Shown in pieces: positions 17,800 to 26,894 of a stretch of 44,390 nt of DNA. The stretch spans positions 1 to 44,390 of the forward strand of contig CANGJB010000023.1 in the NCBI GenBank assembly GCA_947453945.1. The letters are read 5' to 3'. Within the stretch, counting starts at the first letter, position 1. Each line of letters begins with the position of its first letter. This DNA is from Sphingomonadaceae bacterium. Lineage in GTDB: Bacteria > Pseudomonadota > Alphaproteobacteria > Sphingomonadales > Sphingomonadaceae. The notes below the pieces were generated by a model. That model had not been told where the DNA came from, did no database searches, and worked only from the letters and a program-made list of their open reading frames with translations. A program made the translations under genes and the position numbers.

Positions 17800-20097
17800 A
17801 TGGCAATCCGCAAGCAGACCCCGAACGGCCCCGACGGGCTCCCCACACGCCAGCAGGTGCTCGATTTCATCGCCGCGAGCGAGGAGCCGGCAGGCAAGAA
17901 GGAAATCGCACGGGGGTTCGGGCTGAAAGGCACCGAGAAGATCGCGCTCAAGTCGCTGCTGAAAGACATGGCCGAGGAAGGCCTGATCGACGGCAATCGG
18001 AGCGCATTTCACCGCATGGGCGGTGTGCCCAAGGTGACGGTGCTGCGCGTGCTGGAAATCGAGGACGGGCAGCCGCTGGCGATCCCCGATACATGGCAGC
18101 CCGATGATGGTGCGCCGCCTCCGCGCGTGCGGATCATCGAGCCGCGCGGCAAGGGCAAGGCTGCGCAGGCCGCGCTCAAGGTGGGCGACCGGGTGCTGGC
18201 GCGCACCGAGGAAGCGGGCCGGGGACTGATCGCCCATGTGATGAAGAAGCTGCCGACGCGCACCGAGCAGGTGCTGGGCGTGGTGGAGTTCGACGGGGCG
18301 GGCAAGCCGTGGCTGGCGCCTGTGGACAAACGTGTGCGCAACGCTGTGCAGATTGCCGATCTGGGCGGCGCATCGGAAGGCCAGCTCGTGCTGGGCGAGC
18401 CGGTGAGCAAGAGCCCGCGCGCCGGCCTCAAGGTGACCGATGTACTGGGCGATCCGCTCGCGCCGCGCGCGTTCAGCCTGATCGCGATCCACAAGCACGG
18501 CATTCCCTTCGTGTTCCCGCAGGAAGCGCTGGACGAGGCCGCGATTTCGGCGCGGATTGCGCTTTCGAAAGATACGCGCGAGGATTTGCGCGCGCTGCCG
18601 ATCGTGGCGATCGATCCCGCCGACGCGCGCGACCATGACGATGCCATCTGGGCCGAGCCGGACGGGGAAGGGGGCTTTCGCGCGGTTGTCGCGATTGCGG
18701 ATGTGAGTTTTTATGTGCGGCCCGGCGGCGCGCTCGACCGCGAGGCGCGGAAGCGCGGCAATTCGGTCTATTTCCCCGACCGCGTGGTGCCGATGCTGCC
18801 CGAAGTGCTGAGCGCGGATGTCTGCTCGCTGAAAGTGGGCGCGGACCGGGCGGCAATGGCCTGCCACCTGACGATTGACGCTGCCGGCCGCGTGACGGGC
18901 TGGCGCTTTACCCGCGCGCTGGTGCGGATTGCCGAAGTGATCGCTTATGAGGAAGCGCAGCGGCGGATCGATGCGGGCGAGGCCGCGCCGCATCTGCAGA
19001 ACCTGTGGGCGGCATGGCGCCTTCTGGAAAAGGCGCGCGATGCGCGTGATCCGCTGGCGCTTGAATTGCCCGAGCGGCGCGTGGTGCTTGATAGCGCGGG
19101 CAAGATCGCCGAGATCGCCATCCGCGAACGGCTTGATGCGCACCGCGTGGTCGAGGATTTCATGATCTCGGCCAACGTCGCGGCGGCCAAGGCGCTGGAA
19201 GCCAAGGTCGCGCCGGTGGTCTACCGCATTCACGAGCCGCCGAGCCGCGAGAAACTGGTGGCGCTGAAGGACTATCTTGCGACCTTCGGGCGCAAACTGG
19301 CGCTGGGGCAGGTGATCACGCCGGGGCTGTTCAACCGGATGCTGAAGGACGTGACCGACGAGGCGGAAAAGGCGCTGGTGATGGATGCCGTGCTGCGCAG
19401 CCAGACCCAGGCCTATTACGGGCCGCGCAATGCCGGGCACTTTGGCCTGGCGCTGGGCAGCTATGCGCACTTTACCTCTCCAATCCGGCGGTATTCAGAC
19501 CTTCTGGTGCACCGCGCGCTGGTGGACAGCTGGCATCTGGAGCAGCCGCGCCCCGAAGCGCATGAGATAGCGGCGACATCCGGGCTGGCGGATCGGGACC
19601 GGAGCGATCTGGCGCGGATCAGCGATGCGATCAGCAAGGCCGAACGCCGCGCGATGGAAGCCGAGCGCGACACGATTGACCGCTATGTTGCTGCGTGGCT
19701 TGCGGGCCGGGTGGGTGAGGTGTTCGACACAAGGATCACCGGTGTCCAGAAGTTTGGCCTGTTTGCCACGATCATCGGGCTTGGCGGCGACGGGCTGGTG
19801 CCAGTTTCGACCCTTGGGGCCGAGCGCTATGCCCATGACGAAAAGCGGCAGGTTCTGGTGGGCGAGGAAACCGGCGAGACATTTGCTATGGGCATGATGA
19901 TCAAGCTGCGGCTTGCCGAGGCCAATCCTCTGACCGGCGCGCTGAAGTTCGAGCCGGCGGACATGGCTGAGGGCGTTGGCCGGATCGAGCCGCGCGGCGG
20001 ACGCCAGCAGGATCGTGGGCCGAAGAAGGTGGGCGGCCATCTGGTGGGCCCGCGTGGACGGCCGCGCAATATCCGGCATCAGGGGCGCCGGAAGTAA
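17800..20097 (+). CDS. rnr: Ribonuclease R
   Basis: This 765-residue processive 3'-5' exoribonuclease degrades structured RNA. Its order is an N-terminal winged-helix-like region (PTRQQVLDFIAASEEPAGKK), cold-shock domains, the catalytic RNB domain with DPADARDHDDAIW near residue 269 and the HFTSPIRRYSDLLVHR block near residue 556, then an S1 RNA-binding domain (GRVGEVFDTRITGVQKFGLF) and a basic Arg/Gly tail. All catalytic aspartates of the RDHDD motif are present. It converges with a universal-stress-protein gene 6 bp beyond its stop. Confidence 0.96.
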   Translation: MAIRKQTPNGPDGLPTRQQVLDFIAASEEPAGKKEIARGFGLKGTEKIALKSLLKDMAEEGLIDGNRSAFHRMGGVPKVTVLRVLEIEDGQPLAIPDTWQPDDGAPPPRVRIIEPRGKGKAAQAALKVGDRVLARTEEAGRGLIAHVMKKLPTRTEQVLGVVEFDGAGKPWLAPVDKRVRNAVQIADLGGASEGQLVLGEPVSKSPRAGLKVTDVLGDPLAPRAFSLIAIHKHGIPFVFPQEALDEAAISARIALSKDTREDLRALPIVAIDPADARDHDDAIWAEPDGEGGFRAVVAIADVSFYVRPGGALDREARKRGNSVYFPDRVVPMLPEVLSADVCSLKVGADRAAMACHLTIDAAGRVTGWRFTRALVRIAEVIAYEEAQRRIDAGEAAPHLQNLWAAWRLLEKARDARDPLALELPERRVVLDSAGKIAEIAIRERLDAHRVVEDFMISANVAAAKALEAKVAPVVYRIHEPPSREKLVALKDYLATFGRKLALGQVITPGLFNRMLKDVTDEAEKALVMDAVLRSQTQAYYGPRNAGHFGLALGSYAHFTSPIRRYSDLLVHRALVDSWHLEQPRPEAHEIAATSGLADRDRSDLARISDAISKAERRAMEAERDTIDRYVAAWLAGRVGEVFDTRITGVQKFGLFATIIGLGGDGLVPVSTLGAERYAHDEKRQVLVGEETGETFAMGMMIKLRLAEANPLTGALKFEPADMAEGVGRIEPRGGRQQDRGPKKVGGHLVGPRGRPRNIRHQGRRK

Positions 20098-20103
20098 GGC
20101 GCC

Positions 20104-20613
20104 TTAACTGAACGAATCGATCCCGCGTTCGTCGATCCCGCCCGGGACGATCATCAGCACGCACGGCAGTTGGCCGAGGTGCGAGGTGAAGTGGGTGACG
20201 AGCGGCCCGGGGTTGCCCTCTGCCGCCGCACCCAGCACCAGCGCCGATACTTCGGGATGATCGGCAAGATATTCGCGCACGACTTGCGGGCCGCTGCCGG
20301 CGCGCACTGCAACGGCGGGTTCGAGGCCGGATTCGTTGGCAAGGCTGCCAGCAGCGCTGCGGGCGAGATCCTCGGCACGTTCGCGCGCTTCTTCCTCGAT
20401 GGTGGCCTGAATGCTGCCGAACACCACGAACTCCTGCTTCGGCACAAGCGCGAGAATGTGGACGGTGCCGCCGGTGCGCACGGCGCGGCGCGCGGCAAAG
20501 CGCAGTGCGCGGCTTGATTCTTCGGTGTCGTCCATGATGACGAGATAGACGCGGGCTTTGCCTTGCGCCTCGGCGCCGGGCGACCCTTGTACCTCGTTTG
20601 CCATGCCAACCAT
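20104..20613 (-). CDS. Universal stress protein (UspA family)
   Basis: This 169-residue single UspA domain begins at RVYLVIMDDTEESSRALRFA and has the alpha/beta pattern ending in VSALVLGAAAEGNPGPLV with LPCVLMIVPGG. The C-terminal GxxG-type loop is partly degenerate, so ATP binding is uncertain. ATG 20613 is preferred because AGGGGG is 6 bp upstream; an internal ATG at 20604 is an alternative. The first ~20 residues are low complexity and not part of the fold. It converges with rnr. Confidence 0.85.
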   Translation of the reverse strand: MVGMANEVQGSPGAEAQGKARVYLVIMDDTEESSRALRFAARRAVRTGGTVHILALVPKQEFVVFGSIQATIEEEARERAEDLARSAAGSLANESGLEPAVAVRAGSGPQVVREYLADHPEVSALVLGAAAEGNPGPLVTHFTSHLGQLPCVLMIVPGGIDERGIDSFS

Positions 20614-20860
20614 GCGTGCCCCCTCATGCCCGGCTGCTTGCCCGCCGCCGATACCATAACGCTTATATGCCGATCTGGTTGCTATTGCCTAATTCGTATG
20701 CGGGGAGAGCGCCAAGAGACTTGACCAGCCACGCCCGGGTAGCGAAATGACGATCCATGTGCCATGGGGCAGGCGCGGGGCAGGAAGCGGCCTGACGGTC
20801 GTTACCGGCGCAGAGCCCCGCGTGCCAGGCCCCGGTAACCATTAGGGAAAAGAACTGCCC

Positions 20861-22147
20861 ATGCCGATCCAGATCAAGATGCCCGCGCTCTCCCCGACGA
20901 TGGAGGAAGGCACGCTGGCCAAGTGGCTGGTCAAGGTGGGCGACAAGGTCTCTTCCGGCGACATCATGGCCGAGATCGAGACCGACAAGGCGACCATGGA
21001 GTTCGAAGCGGTCGACGAGGGCACGGTCGTTGCCATCGATGTGGCCGAGGGCACCGAGGGCGTGAAAGTGGGCACCGTGATCGCGACGATTGTGGGCGAG
21101 GATGATGACGATGCCGCTCCGGCCAAGCCTGCCGCTGCGCCTGCTCCGGCAGTGGTTACGCCAGCTCCGGCACCCGTGGCCGCCCCGGCTCCAGTTGCGG
21201 CGGCTCCCGCACCTGCGCCTGCTGCCGCTCCCGCTGCGGTGGCCAGTGACCGCGTTGTGGCGAGCCCGCTGGCCAAGCGGATCGCGGGCGAAAAGGGCAT
21301 CGATCTCAGCACGGTGACCGGCAGCGGCCCGCATGGGCGGATCATCAAGGCCGATCTGGATTCGCGCCCGGCGCCTGCTGCCGCTGCGGCTCCTTCTGCG
21401 ATTGCGGCTCCTGCCGCAGCCCCAGCGGCGGCGGCTTCCGCGCCGTTCAGCACTGATATCCCGCACGAGGCGGTCAAGCTCTCCTCTATGCGCAAGACCA
21501 TTGCCCGCCGCCTGACCGAAGCCAAGGCGACCGTCCCGCACTATTACCTCACCGTCGATATCCGGCTCGATGCGCTGCTCAAGCTGCGCGCCGAACTGAA
21601 TGCGGCGCTGGCCGGGGAGGGCGTGAAGCTGTCGGTCAACGATCTTCTGATCAAGGCGCTGGGCAAGGCGCTGATGCTGGCGCCCGATGCCAACGTCAGC
21701 TTCGCAGGTGATAACCTGATCCGCTATTCGCGCGCGGACATTGCTGTGGCGGTCTCTATTCCGGGCGGGCTCATCACCCCGATCGTTACCGGGGCTGACG
21801 TCAAGTCGATCTCGGCGATCCAGAAGGACATGGCGGATCTGGCAGCGCGGGCGAAGGCAGGCAAGCTGGCGCCGCACGAGTATCAGGGCGGCACGGCAAG
21901 CCTTTCCAACCTTGGCATGTTCGGGATCAAGCAGTTCGAGGCGGTGATCAATCCGCCTCAAGGCATGATCATGGCCATCGGCGCGGGCGAGAAGCGACCT
22001 TACGTAATCGACGATGCGCTGGGGATTGCCACCGTGATGTCGGCCACCGGCAGCTTCGACCACCGCGCCATCGACGGTGCGGAAGGCGCGCAGTTGATGC
22101 AGGCATTCAAGACACTGATCGAAGCGCCGCTGGCGCTGGTTGCATGA
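20861..22147 (+). CDS. pdhC: Pyruvate dehydrogenase complex E2, dihydrolipoamide acetyltransferase
   Basis: This 428-residue E2 core subunit has one lipoyl domain (lysine K43 in ETDKATMEF), a long Ala/Pro linker, the peripheral subunit-binding domain ([18 protein letters not shown], about residues 129-165), a second Ala/Pro linker and the catalytic domain ending in [15 protein letters not shown]. The start [19 protein letters not shown] and the shape of the catalytic domain indicate pyruvate, not 2-oxoglutarate, dehydrogenase. E1 genes are not in this window. The stop overlaps the start of a small membrane-protein gene, with lpdA (E3) beyond. Confidence 0.95.
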   Translation: MPIQIKMPALSPTMEEGTLAKWLVKVGDKVSSGDIMAEIETDKATMEFEAVDEGTVVAIDVAEGTEGVKVGTVIATIVGEDDDDAAPAKPAAAPAPAVVTPAPAPVAAPAPVAAAPAPAPAAAPAAVASDRVVASPLAKRIAGEKGIDLSTVTGSGPHGRIIKADLDSRPAPAAAAAPSAIAAPAAAPAAAASAPFSTDIPHEAVKLSSMRKTIARRLTEAKATVPHYYLTVDIRLDALLKLRAELNAALAGEGVKLSVNDLLIKALGKALMLAPDANVSFAGDNLIRYSRADIAVAVSIPGGLITPIVTGADVKSISAIQKDMADLAARAKAGKLAPHEYQGGTASLSNLGMFGIKQFEAVINPPQGMIMAIGAGEKRPYVIDDALGIATVMSATGSFDHRAIDGAEGAQLMQAFKTLIEAPLALVA

Positions 22148-22419
22148 ACGAGGCCACGTTCTTGAAGCTGCGCCGTGCAGCTGAGATAACGGGATACCTT
22201 TTCATTTGTGTCACGCCACTGATTTTTATATTAAAATCAATGGAATTTAACGGCCGGGGTGATGATAGCTGGCAGTATTCTCTCGGCTACGGCATGGCCT
22301 GCCTTGGCGCTGCCAAGTTTTTCACCGAGATGACTACGACTAGCAAAATCGTGTTTGCTGTTCTGCTGATCCCGGTAGCATTGACGCTGCTCGGCATTGG
22401 CTCGAACTTTCTGCGCTGA
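22144..22419 (+). CDS. Small two- to three-helix membrane protein of unknown function
   Basis: This is a 91-residue protein. Hydrophobic segments are at about residues 15-31 ([17 protein letters not shown]), 48-58 ([11 protein letters not shown]) and 68-85 ([18 protein letters not shown]). Start and pdhC stop overlap as ATGA at 22144-22147, and lpdA begins 18 bp after its stop, so it sits inside the E2-E3 operon. Its DNA is visibly more AT-rich than either neighbour, suggesting a later insertion. I do not recognise the family. Confidence 0.72.
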   Translation: MNEATFLKLRRAAEITGYLFICVTPLIFILKSMEFNGRGDDSWQYSLGYGMACLGAAKFFTEMTTTSKIVFAVLLIPVALTLLGIGSNFLR

Positions 22420-22437
22420 TCTGACTCAGAGGAATTT

Positions 22438-23850
22438 ATGGCTGATCAATACGACCTCATCGTTCTCGGCTCGGGCCCCGGCGGCTATGTCGCGGCGATC
22501 CGCGCAAGCCAGCTCGGGCTCAAGGTCGGTATTGTGGAGCGCGAACTGCTCGGCGGCATTTGCCTCAACTGGGGGTGCATCCCGACTAAGGCGCTGCTGC
22601 GTTCGGCCGAAGTGTTCAACCAGATGAAGCACGCGGCGAGCTATGGCCTGGCAGCGGACAACATCCGCGCCGATATCGACGCGGTGGTGAAGCGCTCGCG
22701 CGGGGTGGCCAAGCAGCTCAACCAGGGCGTGACGCACCTGATGCGCAAAAACAAGATCACCGTGCACATGGGCACGGGCGTGCTCAAGGGCGCGGGCAAG
22801 GTCGAAGTGACGGGCGAGAAGGGCACCGAGACGATCTCGGCCAAGCACGTGATCGTGGCGACTGGCGCGCGGGCGCGGGATCTGCCGTTTGCCAAAGCGG
22901 ATGGCGACCGGATCTGGACTTATCGCCACGCGATGGTACCGCCGGCGATGCCAACCAAGCTGCTGGTGATCGGTTCGGGCGCGATCGGTATCGAATTCGC
23001 CAGCTTCTACAATGACATGGGTGCGGATGTTACGGTCGTCGAGATGATGGACCGGATCGTGCCGGTGGAAGATGCGGACGTTTCCGCGTTCCTCGAAAAG
23101 TCGCTGACCAAGCAGGGCATCAAGATCCTGACTGGCGCAGGCGTTGAAAGCATCGCGACCAGCGCAAGCGGCGTGAAAGCCAAGATCAAGGGTAAGGACG
23201 GCACCGCTGCCGAACACGATTTCAGCCACCTGATCGTGGCCGTGGGCATCGTGCCCAACACCGAGAACATCGGGCTGGAAGCGCTGGGCGTGAATGCTGA
23301 GCGCGGAGTTATCGCCATCGACGGGTATGGCCGCACCAATGTGCCCGGCGTCTGGGCCATCGGCGACGTTACGCCGGGGCCGTGGCTGGCGCACAAGGCG
23401 AGCCACGAGGGCGTGATCGCGGTGGAAGCCATCGCGCAGGCGCTGGGCAACACCGAGGTGCACCCGCACCCGATGGACCGGCTCAACATTCCCGGCTGCA
23501 CCTACTGCCACCCGCAGGTGGCCAGCGTCGGCCTGACCGAGGCGAAGGCCAAGGAAGCGGGCTACGAGCTCAAGGTCGGCACGTTCCCGTTCATCGGCAA
23601 CGGCAAGGCGATTGCGCTGGGCGAAGCCGAGGGCTTCATCAAGACGGTGTTCGATGCTGCAACCGGCGAACTGCTCGGCGCACACATGATCGGCGCGGAA
23701 GTGACCGAGCTGATCCAGGGTTATGTCGTGGGCAAGACGCTGGAGACCACCGAGGCCGAACTCATGCACACGGTGTTTGCACATCCGACGCTTTCGGAAA
23801 TGATGCACGAGAGCGTGCTCGCGGCTTACGGGCGCGCGATCCACATCTGA
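22438..23850 (+). CDS. lpdA: Dihydrolipoyl dehydrogenase (E3)
   Basis: This 470-residue flavoprotein reoxidises the lipoyl group of 2-oxoacid dehydrogenases using NAD+. The FAD-binding motif IVLGSGPGGYVAA, the redox disulfide C42/C47 in GGICLNWGCIPTKALL, the NAD-binding VIGSGAIGIEFASFY, the AIGDVTPGPWLAHKA block and the C-terminal catalytic histidine in FAHPTLSEMMHES are all intact. AGAGGAA is well placed before ATG 22438. Its position after pdhC supports use in pyruvate dehydrogenase. Confidence 0.97.
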   Translation: MADQYDLIVLGSGPGGYVAAIRASQLGLKVGIVERELLGGICLNWGCIPTKALLRSAEVFNQMKHAASYGLAADNIRADIDAVVKRSRGVAKQLNQGVTHLMRKNKITVHMGTGVLKGAGKVEVTGEKGTETISAKHVIVATGARARDLPFAKADGDRIWTYRHAMVPPAMPTKLLVIGSGAIGIEFASFYNDMGADVTVVEMMDRIVPVEDADVSAFLEKSLTKQGIKILTGAGVESIATSASGVKAKIKGKDGTAAEHDFSHLIVAVGIVPNTENIGLEALGVNAERGVIAIDGYGRTNVPGVWAIGDVTPGPWLAHKASHEGVIAVEAIAQALGNTEVHPHPMDRLNIPGCTYCHPQVASVGLTEAKAKEAGYELKVGTFPFIGNGKAIALGEAEGFIKTVFDAATGELLGAHMIGAEVTELIQGYVVGKTLETTEAELMHTVFAHPTLSEMMHESVLAAYGRAIHI

Positions 23851-23860
23851 TTTGCCGGGC

Positions 23861-25048
23861 GTGACGCCAACTCACGATGTGATCATCCTCGGCGCGGGCG
23901 CGGCGGGGCTGTTCTGTGCCGGTCTCGCAGGCCAGCGCGGCAAGCGTGTCGCTCTGCTCGACCATGCCGATGCGCCCGGCAAGAAGATCCTGATTTCGGG
24001 TGGGGGGCGGTGCAACTTCACCAATCTCCATACCGCGCCCGACCGGTACCTATCGGAGAACCCGCACTTCGCGAGATCGGCGCTGAGCCGCTATACGGCG
24101 GCTGACTTCGTTGCGCTGGTCGAGCGCTACGGCATTCCCTGGCACGAGAAGACGCTCGGGCAATTGTTCTGCGATGGTTCGGCGCGCGAGATCGTGGCGA
24201 TGCTGCTGGAGGAATGCCGGGCAGGCGGGGTGGACTTGCGCTGCGGGGAGCCTGTGGGTGCAGTGGACCATGCAGACGGTCTGTTTCGTGTAGACTTCGG
24301 CGCCGCAAAGCTGAGTGCGCCGGCGCTTGTGATCGCGACGGGTGGCCCCTCGATCCCGAAAATGGGCGCGAGCGGTTTTGCCTATGATCTGGCGCGCCGC
24401 TTCGGCCTGAAAGTGGTCCAGCCGCGCCCAGCGCTGGTGCCGCTGACTCTTTCGGGCGAAGAAGCGCTGTTTCGCGAGCTTTCCGGCGTTGCGGCGGATG
24501 TTGTGGCGCGCGCGGGCAAGACGGCATTTCGCGAGGCGGCGCTGTTCACGCATCGCGGGCTCTCCGGCCCGGCGATCCTGCAGATTTCTTCCTATTGGCA
24601 GCCGGGAACCGGGATCGAGATCGATTTCCTGCCCGATCAGCCGCAGGATTGGTTGCTGAGCGCCAAGCGCGAGCGGCCGCGCGCGGCCATGGCAAGGGTG
24701 CTGGGCGCGGCTTTGCCCGAGCGGCTTGCGGTGCGGCTTGCCGAACGGGTGGGTGTGGCTGGCGAACTGGGCCAGACACAAGACCGCTTGCTGCGCACGG
24801 CCGAGGCCCAGCTGCGCCATTGGTCGTTCACACCCAGCGGCAGCGAAGGCTTTGCCAAGGCCGAAGTGACCGCGGGCGGCATCAGCACGGCGGGGCTTTC
24901 ATCCCGCACGATGGGCGCAAACGCAGTGCCGGGGCTGTTCGCGATCGGCGAGGCGGTCGACGTGACGGGCTGGCTCGGCGGCTATAACTTCCAGTGGGCC
25001 TGGGCGAGCGCTCATGCGGCTGCCGAGGCGCTTGGCGGTTATTCCTGA
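23861..25048 (+). CDS. HI0933/BaiN-type FAD-dependent oxidoreductase
   Basis: This protein of about 395 residues starts with a Rossmann FAD motif (VIILGAGAAGLFCAGLAG). The family block GKKILISGGGRCNFTN, LVIATGGPSIPKMGASG and the C-terminal FAIGEAVDVTGWLGGYNFQWAWASG-like region follow. Members of this YhiN/BaiN-related family are flavoproteins with mostly unknown substrates. GTG 23861 is taken as start; TTG 23852 is possible. It begins 10 bp after lpdA and is probably on the same transcript. Confidence 0.87.
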   Translation: MTPTHDVIILGAGAAGLFCAGLAGQRGKRVALLDHADAPGKKILISGGGRCNFTNLHTAPDRYLSENPHFARSALSRYTAADFVALVERYGIPWHEKTLGQLFCDGSAREIVAMLLEECRAGGVDLRCGEPVGAVDHADGLFRVDFGAAKLSAPALVIATGGPSIPKMGASGFAYDLARRFGLKVVQPRPALVPLTLSGEEALFRELSGVAADVVARAGKTAFREAALFTHRGLSGPAILQISSYWQPGTGIEIDFLPDQPQDWLLSAKRERPRAAMARVLGAALPERLAVRLAERVGVAGELGQTQDRLLRTAEAQLRHWSFTPSGSEGFAKAEVTAGGISTAGLSSRTMGANAVPGLFAIGEAVDVTGWLGGYNFQWAWASAHAAAEALGGYS

Positions 25049-25089
25049 GAAGAGCAGCTTGCCCGGTCAGACTGTGCCGCGCCAGCTAT

Positions 25090-26769
25090 CTAGAAACTTG
25101 TGTTGATCCGGAAGTTGATCCGCGAACGGCGATCTCCGGTATCGTATCTCTCGCCTGTGAGCGGGACGGCGATTTCAAGTCCGGCGGAAACCACCTGCGC
25201 AAAGTCCACCCTGATACCGCCGCCACCCGACGCAAGCGTGCCGCCCCCGGATCCTGCCTCCCGATTGCTCACGGTTCCGCCATCAACATAGCCATAGAGC
25301 TCCGCGCGCCGGATGGCAGGAAGCGGCCGGTTCAAGCCATAGCGCAGCTCCGCCTGCCCCATGATGCCTTCATCCCCGCTCCGCTCGAACCAATCATAGC
25401 CGCGCAGGAAACCCGTGCCGCCAAGGCCCAGTTCTTCGGACACGGGCAGGGCCTGAGATGCAAGCTGTCCCTGCATGGCAAGCCGCAGGTTGAACGGTCC
25501 GGCCACAGCGCCTGTCCAATCGGACGAGAAGCCCAACGTTGTGAATGTGCCATCGGCATCAAGGCGCGTGGCAAAAGAATTGTCAGGCCCGGATGCGTTC
25601 AGGATCCCGAGGCCCTGGGTCACGCTGATGCTGCCGCGCAGTCGGCCACCCAGCAGCGCCGTATAGCCAAACAGCGAGCCGCGGGCCGTCACGATGCGCT
25701 CATCGCGGCTGAGCGCGCCTCGCAGCGTCTGGCGCAAGTCGCGCAAGTTGAAGTCGGCCTGCAACCATAGGCTGTGCGACCTGCGACGGATCAGCGGCTG
25801 CTGCAGCGAGAGGCCGGCCTGCCAGCTGCGGCTCCGAATATCGAGTGGGGCAAGATACGCGCCCGGCCGGGTCAGCGCGAGGGCGCCGGTCGCGATCACT
25901 TCCGTGCCTGATCTGGTGATCCGCCTTTGATAGCGGACACGGCCGAACTGCAGTTCTCCGGGCTCGGCCGGAGTGCTTGACCACGTGAACGAAACGGAAT
26001 CGTCAGCATCGAGAACGCCATTGATATCCGCCACGAGAGTGAGCTGTTCGCGCCCGATGACCCGTGTCCCCTCGTTGGCCAGCGTGGCACGCGCGGCGAA
26101 GCGGTTATACGCGACGCTGATGATCAGGATGCCGCGGCCGTTTTCCCGGATGTACCTGCGACCGGTTATGCGAACGCCGTCGAAGTCAGTAGCCAGCAGC
26201 AGGCGCCGCTCAAGCTCCGCTGTGCGGACGGGCTTGCCCGAGGCCAGCGGGGCAAGCGCCGCGCGCACGCCGGCATGATCGTGACCTTCAAGACGGATCT
26301 CGTCGATGATCCCTTCGTCCACCTGAACCGAAATAACGCCGGTGCGCAGCCGCTGCGGCATGATCTGGGCCGTGGCAAAGGGCAGGCCATCGGCCTGAGC
26401 GCGCTTGGCAATGGAGTTGGTCAGCTCGGAAAGGTCGTCCTCGTCCATCCGCTTGCCGATGCACGGAGCGATAACCGCAGCAAAGTCGCCCGGAGCCATT
26501 GTCTGCAGGCCGATGATGGCAATGGCGCCCACATCCAGCCCGCGCGAAACCGCGTTGGGCCCTGTTTCACCCTGCTGCACACGCTCTGACGTCGCCGCGA
26601 GCGGCGCTCTGGCAAGGTCCGCATCGTCGAGACCGACCTGCTCCATCTCGATGCGTTCGGCGCTCAGCAGTTGCAAGTCAACAGGCACAGGTCGCTCCTG
26701 CGCCCGGCTAACCTCTGGCACGACAAGCAGCAGCGCGATGGCTGCGATCAGAGAGGCGTGTTTGCGCAC
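25090..26769 (-). CDS. TpsB-type outer-membrane transporter (ShlB/FhaC/HecB family)
   Basis: This protein of about 559 residues has a signal peptide (RKHASLIAAIALLLVVPEVSRA), then two POTRA-like domains (first with SRGLDVGAIAIIGLQTM through VISVQVDEGIIDEI, second ending near VAYNRF). The rest is a beta-barrel with the family motif LGLGGTGFLRGYDWFE, where LRGY replaces VRGY, and a terminal Phe (NFRINTSF). Such proteins export a large TpsA partner, but no TpsA gene is visible here. GTG 26769 is preferred because it starts the signal peptide; GTG 26799 is an alternative and neither has a good ribosome site. It diverges from the FecR gene across about 125 bp. Confidence 0.85.
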   Translation of the reverse strand: MRKHASLIAAIALLLVVPEVSRAQERPVPVDLQLLSAERIEMEQVGLDDADLARAPLAATSERVQQGETGPNAVSRGLDVGAIAIIGLQTMAPGDFAAVIAPCIGKRMDEDDLSELTNSIAKRAQADGLPFATAQIMPQRLRTGVISVQVDEGIIDEIRLEGHDHAGVRAALAPLASGKPVRTAELERRLLLATDFDGVRITGRRYIRENGRGILIISVAYNRFAARATLANEGTRVIGREQLTLVADINGVLDADDSVSFTWSSTPAEPGELQFGRVRYQRRITRSGTEVIATGALALTRPGAYLAPLDIRSRSWQAGLSLQQPLIRRRSHSLWLQADFNLRDLRQTLRGALSRDERIVTARGSLFGYTALLGGRLRGSISVTQGLGILNASGPDNSFATRLDADGTFTTLGFSSDWTGAVAGPFNLRLAMQGQLASQALPVSEELGLGGTGFLRGYDWFERSGDEGIMGQAELRYGLNRPLPAIRRAELYGYVDGGTVSNREAGSGGGTLASGGGGIRVDFAQVVSAGLEIAVPLTGERYDTGDRRSRINFRINTSF

Positions 26770-26894
26770 GATGTTAACCAACACAAAGGCGCTTAACACC
26801 GCAGCAGTTACGATTTTCTCAATAGTTTCGGGGTTAATCCGGCTCTCTGACAGTTTGCAGGCCTTATTGTTATCTGCTTCGAGGAAGTACGTAT

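Noticed and set aside
17479..19470. 663-codon open frame on the minus strand opposite rnr
   Set aside because: It lies antisense to a complete ribonuclease R gene, and its Arg/His-rich translation is typical of the reverse of high-GC coding DNA.
20663..22063. 466-codon minus-strand open frame opposite pdhC, with Gly/Arg/Ser-rich tracts
   Set aside because: It is the reverse of the Ala/Pro linkers of E2; no domain and no ribosome site.
22426..23844. 472-codon minus-strand open frame opposite lpdA
   Set aside because: It is a full-length shadow of an unambiguous dihydrolipoyl dehydrogenase gene.
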